A stretch of DNA of 30,010 nt. Source: an uncultured Sutterella sp. Its GTDB lineage: Bacteria; Pseudomonadota; Gammaproteobacteria; Burkholderiales; Burkholderiaceae_F. The DNA is taken from assembly GCA_905201055.1 (NCBI GenBank), contig CAJKMT010000013.1, positions 1-30,010 on the forward strand, given 5' to 3'. Shown here piece by piece: positions 1-7,777 of this stretch; positions within the stretch are counted from its first letter, which is position 1, and every line of letters begins with the position of its first letter. Position numbers and translations under genes: made by a program. The notes below the pieces were generated by a model. It saw only the letters and a list, made by a program, of their open reading frames with translations. It ran no database searches and was not told where the DNA came from.

Positions 1-577
1 TCATAGCCGCGGTAGCTTTTATACGGGTGTCGATGGCTGCTGCATTGACTGCCATGCCGCCCCAACCGCAGATACCGATGATGCCGATACGCTCCGGGTC
101 AACGTTTTCCTGCACAGAGAGGAAATCCACCGCTGCGCAGAAGTCCTCGGTGTTGATGTCCGGGGAGGCAACATAGCGAGGTTGACCGCCGCTTTCACCC
201 GTGTAGGACGGGTCAAAAGCGATTGTTAAAAAGCCGCGTTCGGCAAGAGTCTGTGCGTATAAGCCAGAAGCTTGTTCTTTGACTGCGCCAAACGGACCGC
301 TGACTGCAATGGCGGCGTATTTAGCCTGCTGTTTCTTGGGTTTGTACAAATCTGCAGCCAAAGTGATGCCGTAGCGGTTGGTAAAAACAATTTTTTCATG
401 CAAAACTTTTTCACTTTGAGGAAATACTTTGTCCCATTTCGTTTCAAGCGAAAGTTTGCTGTTGACAATGGGGCTGGGTTCGGTTGTCATTTTTCCCTCC
501 ATGGCTGTCGCATTAACGGACGTGAAGCTCAGTAGGACCGCGCTGCAAATAGCGGTTAAGGTGTTTTTATTCAACAT
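1..577 (-). CDS. Exported alpha/beta hydrolase, 3' end beyond the window
   Basis: The reading frame opens at 577 with AAGGGATTAGCG ahead of the ATG and runs 192 codons to the window edge without a stop, so the C-terminus is missing. Residues 1-24 look like a Sec signal peptide (basic start, hydrophobic core, cleavage near VNA-TA). The rest resembles the dienelactone hydrolase/COG1073 type of alpha/beta hydrolase: beta strands around AAIAVSGPFG (88-97) and LTIAFDPSYTGES (117-129), then the nucleophile elbow GICGWGG (168-174), which puts Cys170 where most relatives have Ser. The Asp and His of the triad would lie in the missing part. It would be a periplasmic hydrolase of unknown substrate. It follows the LysR gene in the same direction with a 123-base gap. 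Fold call fairly safe; substrate unknown. Confidence 0.75.
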   Translation of the reverse strand, partial: MLNKNTLTAICSAVLLSFTSVNATAMEGKMTTEPSPIVNSKLSLETKWDKVFPQSEKVLHEKIVFTNRYGITLAADLYKPKKQQAKYAAIAVSGPFGAVKEQASGLYAQTLAERGFLTIAFDPSYTGESGGQPRYVASPDINTEDFCAAVDFLSVQENVDPERIGIIGICGWGGMAVNAAAIDTRIKATAAM

Positions 578-700
578 CGCTAATCCCTTTTTTTTCTAAA
601 AAGGTTAAAGAATTTAAATTCAGTTTATGGGCAAATGTTGAAAATAACAAATACCTTTAATCAACAGATATCTATGCCTTAAAGGCATTGAAAAAGTCTC

Positions 701-1588
701 TTAACTTAAGAGATTGTTTTCCTCATCACGAAGGTAGTCCAAAAATAATTGAACAGGTTTAGTCAGGCGTTTATTTTTGCTCCATGCGACAACCACATCA
801 GCCTCGAGTGTCGGATAGATGGGCAGCCACATTACGCCACTGTCCGGTTGAGGATTGATGACGCTTTTGAGGGCAAGCACATGCCCCAGCCCTGCCTCTG
901 CGAGCAAGTAGGCGTTGTAGAGAAGGTTGAAAGTTCCAATGACATGAATGTCGTCCGATATATTCCGCATCCATGCGGAAAACTCGTCACGTCTAAATGA
1001 TTGACTTGAGCAAATAATCGGCTTGCCGATGAGGTCTTTGGCTTCGACTTTATCCTTTCCCGCAAAGGGACCGTCAATTCGGGTCAGAATTCCCCAAGTG
1101 TCTCGGGATTTTAGTTTGATTGTTGAATACTCAGTGGTATCTGCTGTGCCGATGAAAACACCGAGATCCGCAAGACCGGATTGAAGTTCGTTCTTAACGG
1201 TCAACTCCGCGCCGCTGATGATGTCAAAGCGTACTTTGGGAGCGGTTTGACGGAGGCGTTTCAGAGCGCGGGCGAATGTTTTCAGTGCCCCCGTTTCATC
1301 GGCGGCAATTCTTATTTCACCGGCTAATTCATCTTCTTCAATAATTTCTCGCTTGGTGCGATCACAGAGATCCACAATATCTTTTGCCCGCGTATAAAAA
1401 AGCTGTCCTTTTGTTGTCAAGCGCAGTTTGCGGTTTGAGCGAATGAAAAGTTTGTGACCGAGCTCTTCTTCCAAATCCATGAATTGTCGGGACAATGTAG
1501 GTTGAGTGATGTGCAGCAGTTCGGCTGCTTTTGTAATGTTTTCAGTTTCGGCGGCTGCAATGAAGTAGCGAAGTACTCGAATATCCAT
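701..1588 (-). CDS. LysR-family transcriptional regulator
   Basis: 295 residues, normal LysR length. The N-terminal winged helix-turn-helix is clear (residues 1-60, with ITKAAELLHITQPTLSRQ followed by LEEELGHKLFIR), and the remainder has the two-lobed periplasmic-binding-protein-like effector domain. It lies divergent from the Fe-S/cytochrome b pair starting at 1725, the usual layout for a LysR protein controlling its divergent neighbour, and upstream of the co-directional hydrolase. The 136-base divergent region holds a TCAAAATTTTGA palindrome that could be its operator. The effector and target cannot be told from sequence. Confidence 0.93.
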   Translation of the reverse strand: MDIRVLRYFIAAAETENITKAAELLHITQPTLSRQFMDLEEELGHKLFIRSNRKLRLTTKGQLFYTRAKDIVDLCDRTKREIIEEDELAGEIRIAADETGALKTFARALKRLRQTAPKVRFDIISGAELTVKNELQSGLADLGVFIGTADTTEYSTIKLKSRDTWGILTRIDGPFAGKDKVEAKDLIGKPIICSSQSFRRDEFSAWMRNISDDIHVIGTFNLLYNAYLLAEAGLGHVLALKSVINPQPDSGVMWLPIYPTLEADVVVAWSKNKRLTKPVQLFLDYLRDEENNLLS

Positions 1589-1667
1589 AAATCGACTCCA
1601 GAGGCTTTATTCGATCAAGACCAAGCTGTTAAAGTATTGTAGTAGTCTTTTCATGACGGAAAATATG

Positions 1668-1679
1668 TCAAAATTTTGA
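1668..1679. promoter_or_regulatory. Palindrome in the LysR/Fe-S divergent promoter region
   Basis: TCAAAATTTTGA is a perfect 12-base palindrome lying 80 bases from the LysR start and 46 bases before the Fe-S protein start. LysR regulators bind dyads of the T-N11-A type, and this lies where such a site is expected. It is AT-rich, so chance occurrence is possible. Confidence 0.3.
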
Positions 1680-1724
1680 TAGAAACACGCCATTATTCGG
1701 ACATTCATTGCCGCTTAATATGCC

Positions 1725-2705
1725 ATGTCAGATAGAAGAAACTTTTTAAGAACCTCACTTTTGGCGACACTGGTTATGGGGACAGCTCATGCTAAAGAGG
1801 AGCAGAGTGCCCCCGCTCGTTCACAGTGGGTCAGCATCATCGATTTGGACCTTTGCGATGGTTGCGTCGGACAAGGGATGCCGGCTTGTGTGTCTGCCTG
1901 CAGAAATCACAATAAAGATCGTTTTCCGCAACCGCAAAAACCGTTAAAGCCTTATTGGCCTCAGAAAACATTTGAAGATTTTTCCGATCAAAGAAATCGG
2001 ATTGATCGGCTGACGCCCTATAACTGGCTTTATGTTGAAAAAGTGACCTTGGATGATGGCAAAGTCATTTTTGCCCCAAGACGCTGCATGCATTGTTTTG
2101 ATGCTCCTTGTCGCAAGATTTGCCCCTTCGGTGCTATTGATCGATCCGAAGAAGGTGCTTTGCAAATCAATCCAAAAGTGTGCTTTGGCGGCGCCAAATG
2201 CCGCGATGTTTGTCCTTGGCAAGTCCCGCAGCGTCAAGCCGGAGTCGGTCTTTATTTAGACGTGGCACCGAAATTTGCCGGCGGTGGTGTGATGTATAAA
2301 TGTGATTTTTGTGCCGATAGCCTCAAGCAGGGTGAGGTGCCGCCTTGTGCGCTCAATTGTCCTAAAAAAGTGATGACTTTTTTACCGCTTAAAGACGCTA
2401 TTGCAAAACTTCGTCAGTTGGCGGCGGGACGTCATGTTTACGGTCTCAATGAAAACGGAGGCACTGCAACGTGGTACGTCAGTTCGGTTCCTTTTGAGAA
2501 AATCCAAAGCGCGATGCTGAAAACAAAAAAGACCGCAGTCAATGACGGGCGACCGGGATTTCCCAACGTTAATCCTGCGCTTGATGAGTCATCGGATTGG
2601 GCTGTTGCGACATTGGCTGCTCCCTTTGCCGCAATCGGTTTAGCTTATTTAATCGCGAGACGAAACAAGAATAAGAACCCGGCGAAAACGGAGGGGCAAG
2701 AATGA
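1725..2705 (+). CDS. Tat-exported multi-cluster Fe-S electron-transfer subunit with C-terminal membrane anchor
   Basis: 326 residues. A Tat signal (RRNFLR at 4-9, then a hydrophobic stretch) is followed by cysteine groups of the DmsB/HybA/FdnH type: C44-C47-C55-C59, C121-C124-C129-C133, C153-C159-C163 and C193-C196-C208-C212. The third group reads CFGGAKCRDVCP: Gly156 sits where the second cysteine of CxxCxxCxxxCP belongs, leaving 15 of 16 ligands and suggesting a [3Fe-4S] or altered cluster. Residues 292-311 form one transmembrane helix, so the protein should face the periplasm, anchored like FdnH. Its stop overlaps the start of the cytochrome b gene (ATGA), so the two are translationally coupled. 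No molybdopterin or hydrogenase subunit is adjacent. There is no obvious Shine-Dalgarno before the ATG, but the Tat motif needs a start here. Confidence 0.88.
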   Translation: MSDRRNFLRTSLLATLVMGTAHAKEEQSAPARSQWVSIIDLDLCDGCVGQGMPACVSACRNHNKDRFPQPQKPLKPYWPQKTFEDFSDQRNRIDRLTPYNWLYVEKVTLDDGKVIFAPRRCMHCFDAPCRKICPFGAIDRSEEGALQINPKVCFGGAKCRDVCPWQVPQRQAGVGLYLDVAPKFAGGGVMYKCDFCADSLKQGEVPPCALNCPKKVMTFLPLKDAIAKLRQLAAGRHVYGLNENGGTATWYVSSVPFEKIQSAMLKTKKTAVNDGRPGFPNVNPALDESSDWAVATLAAPFAAIGLAYLIARRNKNKNPAKTEGQE

Positions 2706-3337
2706 AAGTTTTTCGACAAAGTCTTCGCAATCGTTTGGTGCATTGGGGAATTGCCCTCTCGTGCTTTGGTCTGATTGTGACCGGCATTTTGCAGATGCCG
2801 GTGGCTAAACGTTACGGTATTACGGCGATTTTCCCTTCAACTGCGGACTTTTTTGTAACTTTGCCCTGGCACTACGCTTTTGCGGTGATTTTCACTTTTC
2901 TTTGCGTTTTCCATATTGCAGTTCATGCCATGGAGGGCTCATTTGATATCGTGCCTAAAAAAGGGGATTTCACTAAAAGCATTCAAATTATCAAGGCGCT
3001 TTTAACCGGTCAGGAAGAGCCGCCCTCGGAAAAATATCTCCCGGAACAGCGTTTGGCCTGGGCAGCCTTTGTGGCGGTTTTTGCTCTCGTCATTGTGACG
3101 GGGTTACTTAAAACACTGAAAAATCTTCCCGGCATTGAGTTTGCAGACCCGGCAGTCTTTTGGCTTGCTCAGCTTCACAATTTGGGAATGGTTCTGACAA
3201 TCATCCTCTTTTTCGGACACATGGCAGCTTTTATTTTCAAGGCCAATCGCTTTTTGATTCCTGCAATGTTTAGCGGCTATGTGGATGCACAATACGCTAA
3301 GCACCGGCATAGCCTGTGGAAAGCTGAAAAAGAGTAA
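2702..3337 (+). CDS. Membrane cytochrome b subunit, FdnI-like
   Basis: 211 residues with four hydrophobic helices (about 12-33, 55-77, 118-138 and 154-180), as in formate dehydrogenase gamma/NiFe-hydrogenase cytochrome b subunits. Candidate haem-ligand histidines sit in helices at H14 (LVHWG), H57 (PWHYAF), H71/H75 (FHIAVHAME), H159 (QLHNLG) and H173 (FGHMAAF). It starts inside the stop codon of the Fe-S gene, with GGAGGGG as ribosome site. The pair would move electrons between a periplasmic Fe-S protein and the quinone pool; direction and the oxidoreductase served are not shown here. The following hairpin (3355-3384) has its U-tract on the opposite strand. Confidence 0.88.
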   Translation: MKVFRQSLRNRLVHWGIALSCFGLIVTGILQMPVAKRYGITAIFPSTADFFVTLPWHYAFAVIFTFLCVFHIAVHAMEGSFDIVPKKGDFTKSIQIIKALLTGQEEPPSEKYLPEQRLAWAAFVAVFALVIVTGLLKTLKNLPGIEFADPAVFWLAQLHNLGMVLTIILFFGHMAAFIFKANRFLIPAMFSGYVDAQYAKHRHSLWKAEKE

Positions 3338-3354
3338 GAAAGAGAGCTTAAAAA

Positions 3355-3384
3355 TTGAGCCGTTTTGTTGAGAAAACGGCTCAA
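3355..3384 (-). terminator. Intrinsic terminator after the M20 gene
   Basis: Perfect 12-base stem (TTGAGCCGTTTT with AAAACGGCTCAA), 6-base loop. Read on the minus strand it is followed by TTTTT (the stem-end TT aside), so it ends the M20/TRAP transcription unit. On the plus strand the following bases are A-rich, though the hairpin may still slow transcription from the cytochrome gene. Confidence 0.8.
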
Positions 3385-3394
3385 ATAAAAAAGC

Positions 3395-4660
3395 TTAAAC
3401 CAGCGTTTCTCCTAAAGCCTTGATTCTGTCATCCAGTCCGGCTAAAGCCAGAAGCAATAGGATAGATTTCTGTTCACAGGCTTCAACACCCGCAGGATCA
3501 AACCATTCGTTGAGCGTGTGAGTACCGTATTCGCGGCCGCCGCGTCCAAGACACACGCCGGGAATGCTTTTGGCCAATGCCATATTGGTATTGGTGCAGC
3601 CGCCCGGTTTCAGGCACGGCTCAATTCCCAGCGCTTGGGTCACTGCTTTTGTCGTTTGGATTATTCGGCAATCATCGGCTTGAGTGCCGGCAGGCACGTC
3701 CAATTCCTTTTCGAAACTTACCTTAATCAGGTCGGGAGTCCCTTTGCGGTCGTTTTCAAGCTTTGCGCCTAACTCAAACGCTTCAATCATTTTCTTGTTT
3801 AAGCGCTCCAGTTCCATTTGACTGTTAGAGCGTGCATTGATTTTGAATGTGCATTTCTGAGCGATGCCATGAATGGCTTGCCCACCCTCGATAAGACTGA
3901 CGGTCACTGTTGTTTTGGGATCCGACGGGACATCAATGTCTGCGATCAGTGCGGCGGCACGGCTTGCGGCATGAATGGCACTTGGCATTTGGCAGGCCGT
4001 CCAGGCGTGACCTCCCGGACCTGTATACGTTACGCACCAGTCCACCATGCCGGTGGCGTTGGCGTAAAAGACATTGTTGCTTGGTCCGTCAATGGAAATT
4101 GCCGCCAAGACGTCGGTTTTTCCATCCAGGCTATCCAAGAGAGTTTTCATTCCGAGCATTCCGCCCAGACCTTCTTCGCAGACGGTCGCTGAAATGATAA
4201 TGTCGTGATAGGGTCTCAGGCCCGTTTTTTTGAGTGCAGATAAAACAGCGAGATTGGCGGCTATGGCGCGAGTATCATCGCAAATGCCCGGGCAGTGAAT
4301 CAAGCCTTCTTTATCAACCGTAATGCCTTTAACATCGCCGAAAGAAAATACGGTATCCAAGTGTCCTTCAAGAAGCACTGATTTGCCGGTATGACCTACG
4401 CCGGGCCAGACTCCCCAAACATTGAAATGCTCATCGATAACGACATTTTTTAGCCCTGCCTGACGTAAAAGTTCGGCATAGCGCTTCGCTTTTTTCTCCT
4501 CGTGAAAAGTCGGTGCCTCAATCAGAGCCAATTCTTTTTGAATTTCAATTGTTTCGGGCAGTGTGTCTTTGACAAAACAAAGAGCATCCTGAACGTCATT
4601 TTGTTTGAGAAGGTTTTCTATTGTTTCTCGGATGTCACTGTCGTATTTTTGTTCATTCAT
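3395..4660 (-). CDS. M20-family zinc metallohydrolase (peptidase/deacylase, YgeY-like)
   Basis: 421 residues from the ATG at 4660, preferred over an ATG 24 codons upstream because AAAAGGA stands before it and the longer frame would run into the terminator stem at 4675-4712. Family metal ligands are present: H100 and D102 in LLEGHLDTV, the DD at 128-129, E162-E163 in CEEG, and a C-terminal GTHTLNEWFD histidine. M20 enzymes remove amino acids or acyl groups from small peptides or N-acyl amino acids using one or two zinc or cobalt ions in the cytoplasm. Position after dctPQM suggests it acts on what the TRAP system imports. It could be called ArgE/DapE-like; closest in feel to YgeY, but substrate is uncertain. 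Confidence 0.88.
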   Translation of the reverse strand: MNEQKYDSDIRETIENLLKQNDVQDALCFVKDTLPETIEIQKELALIEAPTFHEEKKAKRYAELLRQAGLKNVVIDEHFNVWGVWPGVGHTGKSVLLEGHLDTVFSFGDVKGITVDKEGLIHCPGICDDTRAIAANLAVLSALKKTGLRPYHDIIISATVCEEGLGGMLGMKTLLDSLDGKTDVLAAISIDGPSNNVFYANATGMVDWCVTYTGPGGHAWTACQMPSAIHAASRAAALIADIDVPSDPKTTVTVSLIEGGQAIHGIAQKCTFKINARSNSQMELERLNKKMIEAFELGAKLENDRKGTPDLIKVSFEKELDVPAGTQADDCRIIQTTKAVTQALGIEPCLKPGGCTNTNMALAKSIPGVCLGRGGREYGTHTLNEWFDPAGVEACEQKSILLLLALAGLDDRIKALGETLV

Positions 4661-4674
4661 GACATAAATCCTTT

Positions 4675-4712
4675 TAGAAAAAACGGCTTCCTCACGAATG
4701 AGGAAGCCGTTT
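4675..4712 (-). terminator. Strong intrinsic terminator between dctM and the M20 gene
   Basis: A 14-base perfect stem (AAACGGCTTCCTCA with TGAGGAAGCCGTTT) closes a TTCG tetraloop on the minus strand and runs into TTTTTTC. The ribosome site of the M20 gene follows within a few bases. It should end or sharply reduce transcription coming from dctPQM. Confidence 0.85.
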
Positions 4713-4724
4713 AAAGAGTGCAAA

Positions 4725-5987
4725 CTAGGCAAAAATCGTCAGTATGCCCGGGACAAAGATAAAGAGTATCAAGAGCAGGACATAGGTGCCGATATAAGGC
4801 AGCACCTCTTTAACCACACTCTCGAAACTCACGTTCGCGATGTTGGCCGCAATAAATAGGTTCAACCCCACCGGTGGTGTGAATTGACCCACGGCCAACG
4901 CGATAATCGTAAAGACGCCGAAGTAGACATTGTCAATGTGCAACGCATTGACTACGCCCATCATCGTCGGAACGAAAATCACAAGAGCGGCGACGTTATC
5001 GAGGAACGTGCCCATCACCAGCAGCACAAACAACACGATGAACATCACGACAGTGACGTCACTTGTCCAATTCATGATGCCGGCGGCAATTGATTGCGGC
5101 AATTGCTCGTACGTAATGATGAAACCGAAGAGATTGGCCGTGCCCATCAGGAACATGATCAAAGCAGAGCTTTCAGCCGTATCGCGGAAAATCTTAATGA
5201 GAGACTTCCAGGTGAGGTTCCTATAAACAAAGAACCCGATGATAAGACCGTAAAGACAGGCAACGGCAGCCGATTCAGTCGGCGTGAACACACCGGCGTA
5301 AATACCGCCCAAAATGATGAAGGGCATCATCAGGGCCAAAATACTGCCGCGGACAATTTCACCGACCTTTTCTTTCGGCACGGGCGGTTCAGCCTGAAGA
5401 CCGGAACGCTTGGCAATCACATAGTTGGTAAACACCAACGCGATTGCAATCATAATACCCGGCACAATACCGCACAGGAACATGGCGCCGATAGATGCGC
5501 CTGACGAGACGCCGTAAACCACCATCGTGAGGCTTGGCGGAATGATTAAGCCCAGGGCACCGGAGGCGGCAACCACGGCGGCAGAGAATGCGGGGTTGTA
5601 GCCGCGTTTACTCATCGATGGAATCATGATGGAACCGATGGCTGCGGTCGTAGCCGGAGCCGAACCGGAAATGGCACCGAAAAATGCTGAGGCACCGGTA
5701 CTGACATGCGCCAAACCGCCTGGGTATTTACCGACCATCAGTGAGGCAAGACCGACCAGACGGTCGGAGATCTTGGCTTCAGCCATAATGGCGCCCGCTA
5801 ACATGAAAAGCGGGATGGCCATATAAGTGAAGGTGTTCACACCGTTGAAGATCTTTTGCGGCAAAAGCAGCAGAGGCATGTGACTGCACATAACCAGTGC
5901 CAAAACAGAGGCAACACCCAAGGCGACCGCAATCGGGACGCTGACGAGCAGCATTATGAAAAAGGCAACAAACAATACTGTGACCAT
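4725..5987 (-). CDS. dctM: TRAP transporter large permease
   Basis: 420 residues, nearly all hydrophobic, typical length for DctM. Family features include GAISGSAPATTAAIGSIMIPSM (around 106-127), the PPSLTMVVYGV segment, and the late QFTPPVGLNLFIAANIA segment. With DctQ it forms the membrane part that uses a sodium gradient to take up the anion delivered by DctP. It starts 12 bases after the dctQ stop behind AAAGGAG. Followed by a strong terminator before the M20 gene. Confidence 0.95.
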   Translation of the reverse strand: MVTVLFVAFFIMLLVSVPIAVALGVASVLALVMCSHMPLLLLPQKIFNGVNTFTYMAIPLFMLAGAIMAEAKISDRLVGLASLMVGKYPGGLAHVSTGASAFFGAISGSAPATTAAIGSIMIPSMSKRGYNPAFSAAVVAASGALGLIIPPSLTMVVYGVSSGASIGAMFLCGIVPGIMIAIALVFTNYVIAKRSGLQAEPPVPKEKVGEIVRGSILALMMPFIILGGIYAGVFTPTESAAVACLYGLIIGFFVYRNLTWKSLIKIFRDTAESSALIMFLMGTANLFGFIITYEQLPQSIAAGIMNWTSDVTVVMFIVLFVLLVMGTFLDNVAALVIFVPTMMGVVNALHIDNVYFGVFTIIALAVGQFTPPVGLNLFIAANIANVSFESVVKEVLPYIGTYVLLLILFIFVPGILTIFA

Positions 5988-5999
5988 AATCTGCTCCTT

Positions 6000-6479
6000 T
6001 TATTGTTTCTTCTCGCTGCGATAAGCCTGAATTTCTTCAATTACTTGCTTGATAATGTAAATGATTGACAACGCAGCAGAAAACGGAATGGAGATGACGA
6101 TATAGCCCACCGGAATGCCGGTTGATGGCGACATTTGCAGCATGGAGCGTTGAGTGAGCGTCCACCCGTAATCAAGCAGCAGATAGAAGAAAACAATCAT
6201 TGCCGCGTACGAAAAAATTCGCACGCAAAGTCTCAGGCTTAACGGGAACTTTTCGACCAAAAAAGTCACCGCGATATGGGTTTTGTTGTAAACGGCGCAG
6301 GTACTGCCCAGCATAACAACGTAAACCATGGCGTAGATGGCCAATTCCTGTCCTTCAGGAAACGGAACACTTAAGCAATAGCGGCAAACAATACCGATTA
6401 ACACAAGCGCAGTCATGAACATGGTAATCAGTGCCGCACATACGCCAATGAAATAATTGAACTTATCGAGAAATTTCAT
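6000..6479 (-). CDS. dctQ: TRAP transporter small permease
   Basis: 159 residues when started at 6479 (MKFLDKFNYF), chosen because AGGA lies about 8 bases before it; the ATG seven codons upstream has no purine-rich site. Four hydrophobic helices, as expected for DctQ, with the family's basic/acidic loop around FPEGQELAIYAMVYVVMLG. Partner of the DctM permease. It is separated from dctP by 80 bases holding a GC-rich hairpin without U-tract. Confidence 0.92.
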   Translation of the reverse strand: MKFLDKFNYFIGVCAALITMFMTALVLIGIVCRYCLSVPFPEGQELAIYAMVYVVMLGSTCAVYNKTHIAVTFLVEKFPLSLRLCVRIFSYAAMIVFFYLLLDYGWTLTQRSMLQMSPSTGIPVGYIVISIPFSAALSIIYIIKQVIEEIQAYRSEKKQ

Positions 6480-6519
6480 GACCAGGCTTCCTAACAACAA
6501 GCACTACACGGAGGGAGCT

Positions 6520-6543
6520 CTCCCGGCGCTGACGCACCGGGAG
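6520..6543 (-). other. Intercistronic hairpin between dctP and dctQ
   Basis: CTCCCGG and CCGGGAG enclose a 10-base loop, with no run of U after it on the minus strand. Such hairpins downstream of binding-protein genes commonly protect the mRNA 3' end and give more binding protein than permease; that role is inferred. Confidence 0.5.
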
Positions 6544-6559
6544 AAGAGTAGGAGATTAA

Positions 6560-7552
6560 TTACCCGGCAACACAAGCTTGAACTTCTTCAATGAGCTTGG
6601 CGTTGAGGGTCTTCTTCCATTTTTCGATGACGGGTTCCACCGCTTTGCGGAACGGAGCCTTATCAACGTCGGTGATCTTCATGCCGAAGCCGGCGATTTG
6701 CTTCCATTGTTGAACTTCAAGGTCAGCCACCATCTTCGTGTGGATCGGACCCATTTCGCGGCCGGCCTGCAGAATAGCCTTTTGATAATCCTTCGGCATG
6801 CGTTCAAGCAGAGCCTTATTCATCAAGATCGGAGAAGACATATGGATGTGACCCGTGCGGCTCACAAACTTCTGAACTTCATAGTACTTCTGAGTGACGA
6901 TGTGGGCGGGCGGGTTTTCCTGACCGTCAACCGTCTTCAACTGCAGGGCAGAGTAGAGTTCACCGAAAGACACAACCGTCGGATTGGCACCCAAGGCTTT
7001 GAACGTATCCACGAACACTTCACCTTCGGGCACACGAATGTTCATACCCTTCATGTCGGCAGGCGACTTGATTTCACGGAGGTTATTGCTGACATGGCGC
7101 ATGCCGTTTTCCCACCAACCGATCACGATAGCGCCGTGCGGTTCAACCAATTTGGCAAACTTTTCACCGATCGGGCCGTCAAAGACTTTACGGTAGTCGT
7201 TGTCGTCATTGAAGATGAAGGGGAGGTTGCCGATACCCATATCGGGGATCCAGTTCGAGAGAATCGTATCTGAGGTTTGGCACAGATCGTGCGTTCCCAT
7301 CATGACACCTTCGGTGATTTCCAACTGTTTGCCCAATTGGTCAGAGGGGAACACCGCTACAGAAACGCCGCCGCCGGTCAATTCGGAGACGCGTTTGCCG
7401 AAAAGTTCTGCGATTGTCTGGTAGTGGTGGTCAGGAGCGCCGGTATGGCCGAATTTAAGATTGAATTCGGCTTTGGCTGCATGGGCCATCCCAGTCATAC
7501 TGAATGCGGATAAGGCGGAAAGGGCTTTGAGGCAGTCACGACGAGATAACAT
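6560..7552 (-). CDS. dctP: TRAP transporter periplasmic substrate-binding protein
   Basis: 330 residues of the DctP/SBP_bac_7 family (KFGHTGAPDHHYQTIAELFGKRVSE, then FNDDNDYRKVFDGPIGEKF and ADMKGMNIRVPEGEVFVDTFKALGANPTVVSFGELYSALQLKTVDGQENPP). The arginine in the NIRVPEG segment is the place where the family's carboxylate-binding Arg lies. The export signal (SRRDCLKALSALSAFSM) has a twin-arginine pair, suggesting Tat export, unusual for this family though Sec use is not excluded. RBS TAGGATGG. First gene of dctPQM-M20; a possible promoter TTGTCT-17-TACTGT lies near 7630-7655. Substrate probably a carboxylate. Confidence 0.94.
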   Translation of the reverse strand: MLSRRDCLKALSALSAFSMTGMAHAAKAEFNLKFGHTGAPDHHYQTIAELFGKRVSELTGGGVSVAVFPSDQLGKQLEITEGVMMGTHDLCQTSDTILSNWIPDMGIGNLPFIFNDDNDYRKVFDGPIGEKFAKLVEPHGAIVIGWWENGMRHVSNNLREIKSPADMKGMNIRVPEGEVFVDTFKALGANPTVVSFGELYSALQLKTVDGQENPPAHIVTQKYYEVQKFVSRTGHIHMSSPILMNKALLERMPKDYQKAILQAGREMGPIHTKMVADLEVQQWKQIAGFGMKITDVDKAPFRKAVEPVIEKWKKTLNAKLIEEVQACVAG

Positions 7553-7725
7553 AATGATCCATCCTATAAAGAAGTTATCGGACGGCGCTAACCGAAGATG
7601 ATTAACGTCAATGAGATATGTATATCTTTACAGTAGTCTTTTTCGGGGAATCAGACAAGAATTTTTTTCAGAATTTAGAAAAAATTAAGAACTAATGCTT
7701 AATCACTTAAAGTTTGGCAGTGAGA

Positions 7726-7759
7726 GACAAAATGGTCGCCTATGTGACCATAGGCGACC
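7726..7759 (-). terminator. Terminator after the C45 gene
   Basis: An 11-base perfect stem (GGTCGCCTATG with CATAGGCGACC, loop of 4) at 7734-7759, followed on the minus strand by ATTTTG. The U-tract is short, but placement 19 bases after the C45 stop fits. The remaining part of this 225-base gap (7553-7725) holds the dctP promoter region. Confidence 0.7.
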
Positions 7760-7777
7760 TTGAAAAATTGTTGACTG

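Noticed and set aside
674..688. Short palindrome after the LysR gene (ATGCCTTAAAGGCAT) as a terminator
   Set aside because: Too short, with almost no loop and no U-tract on either strand.
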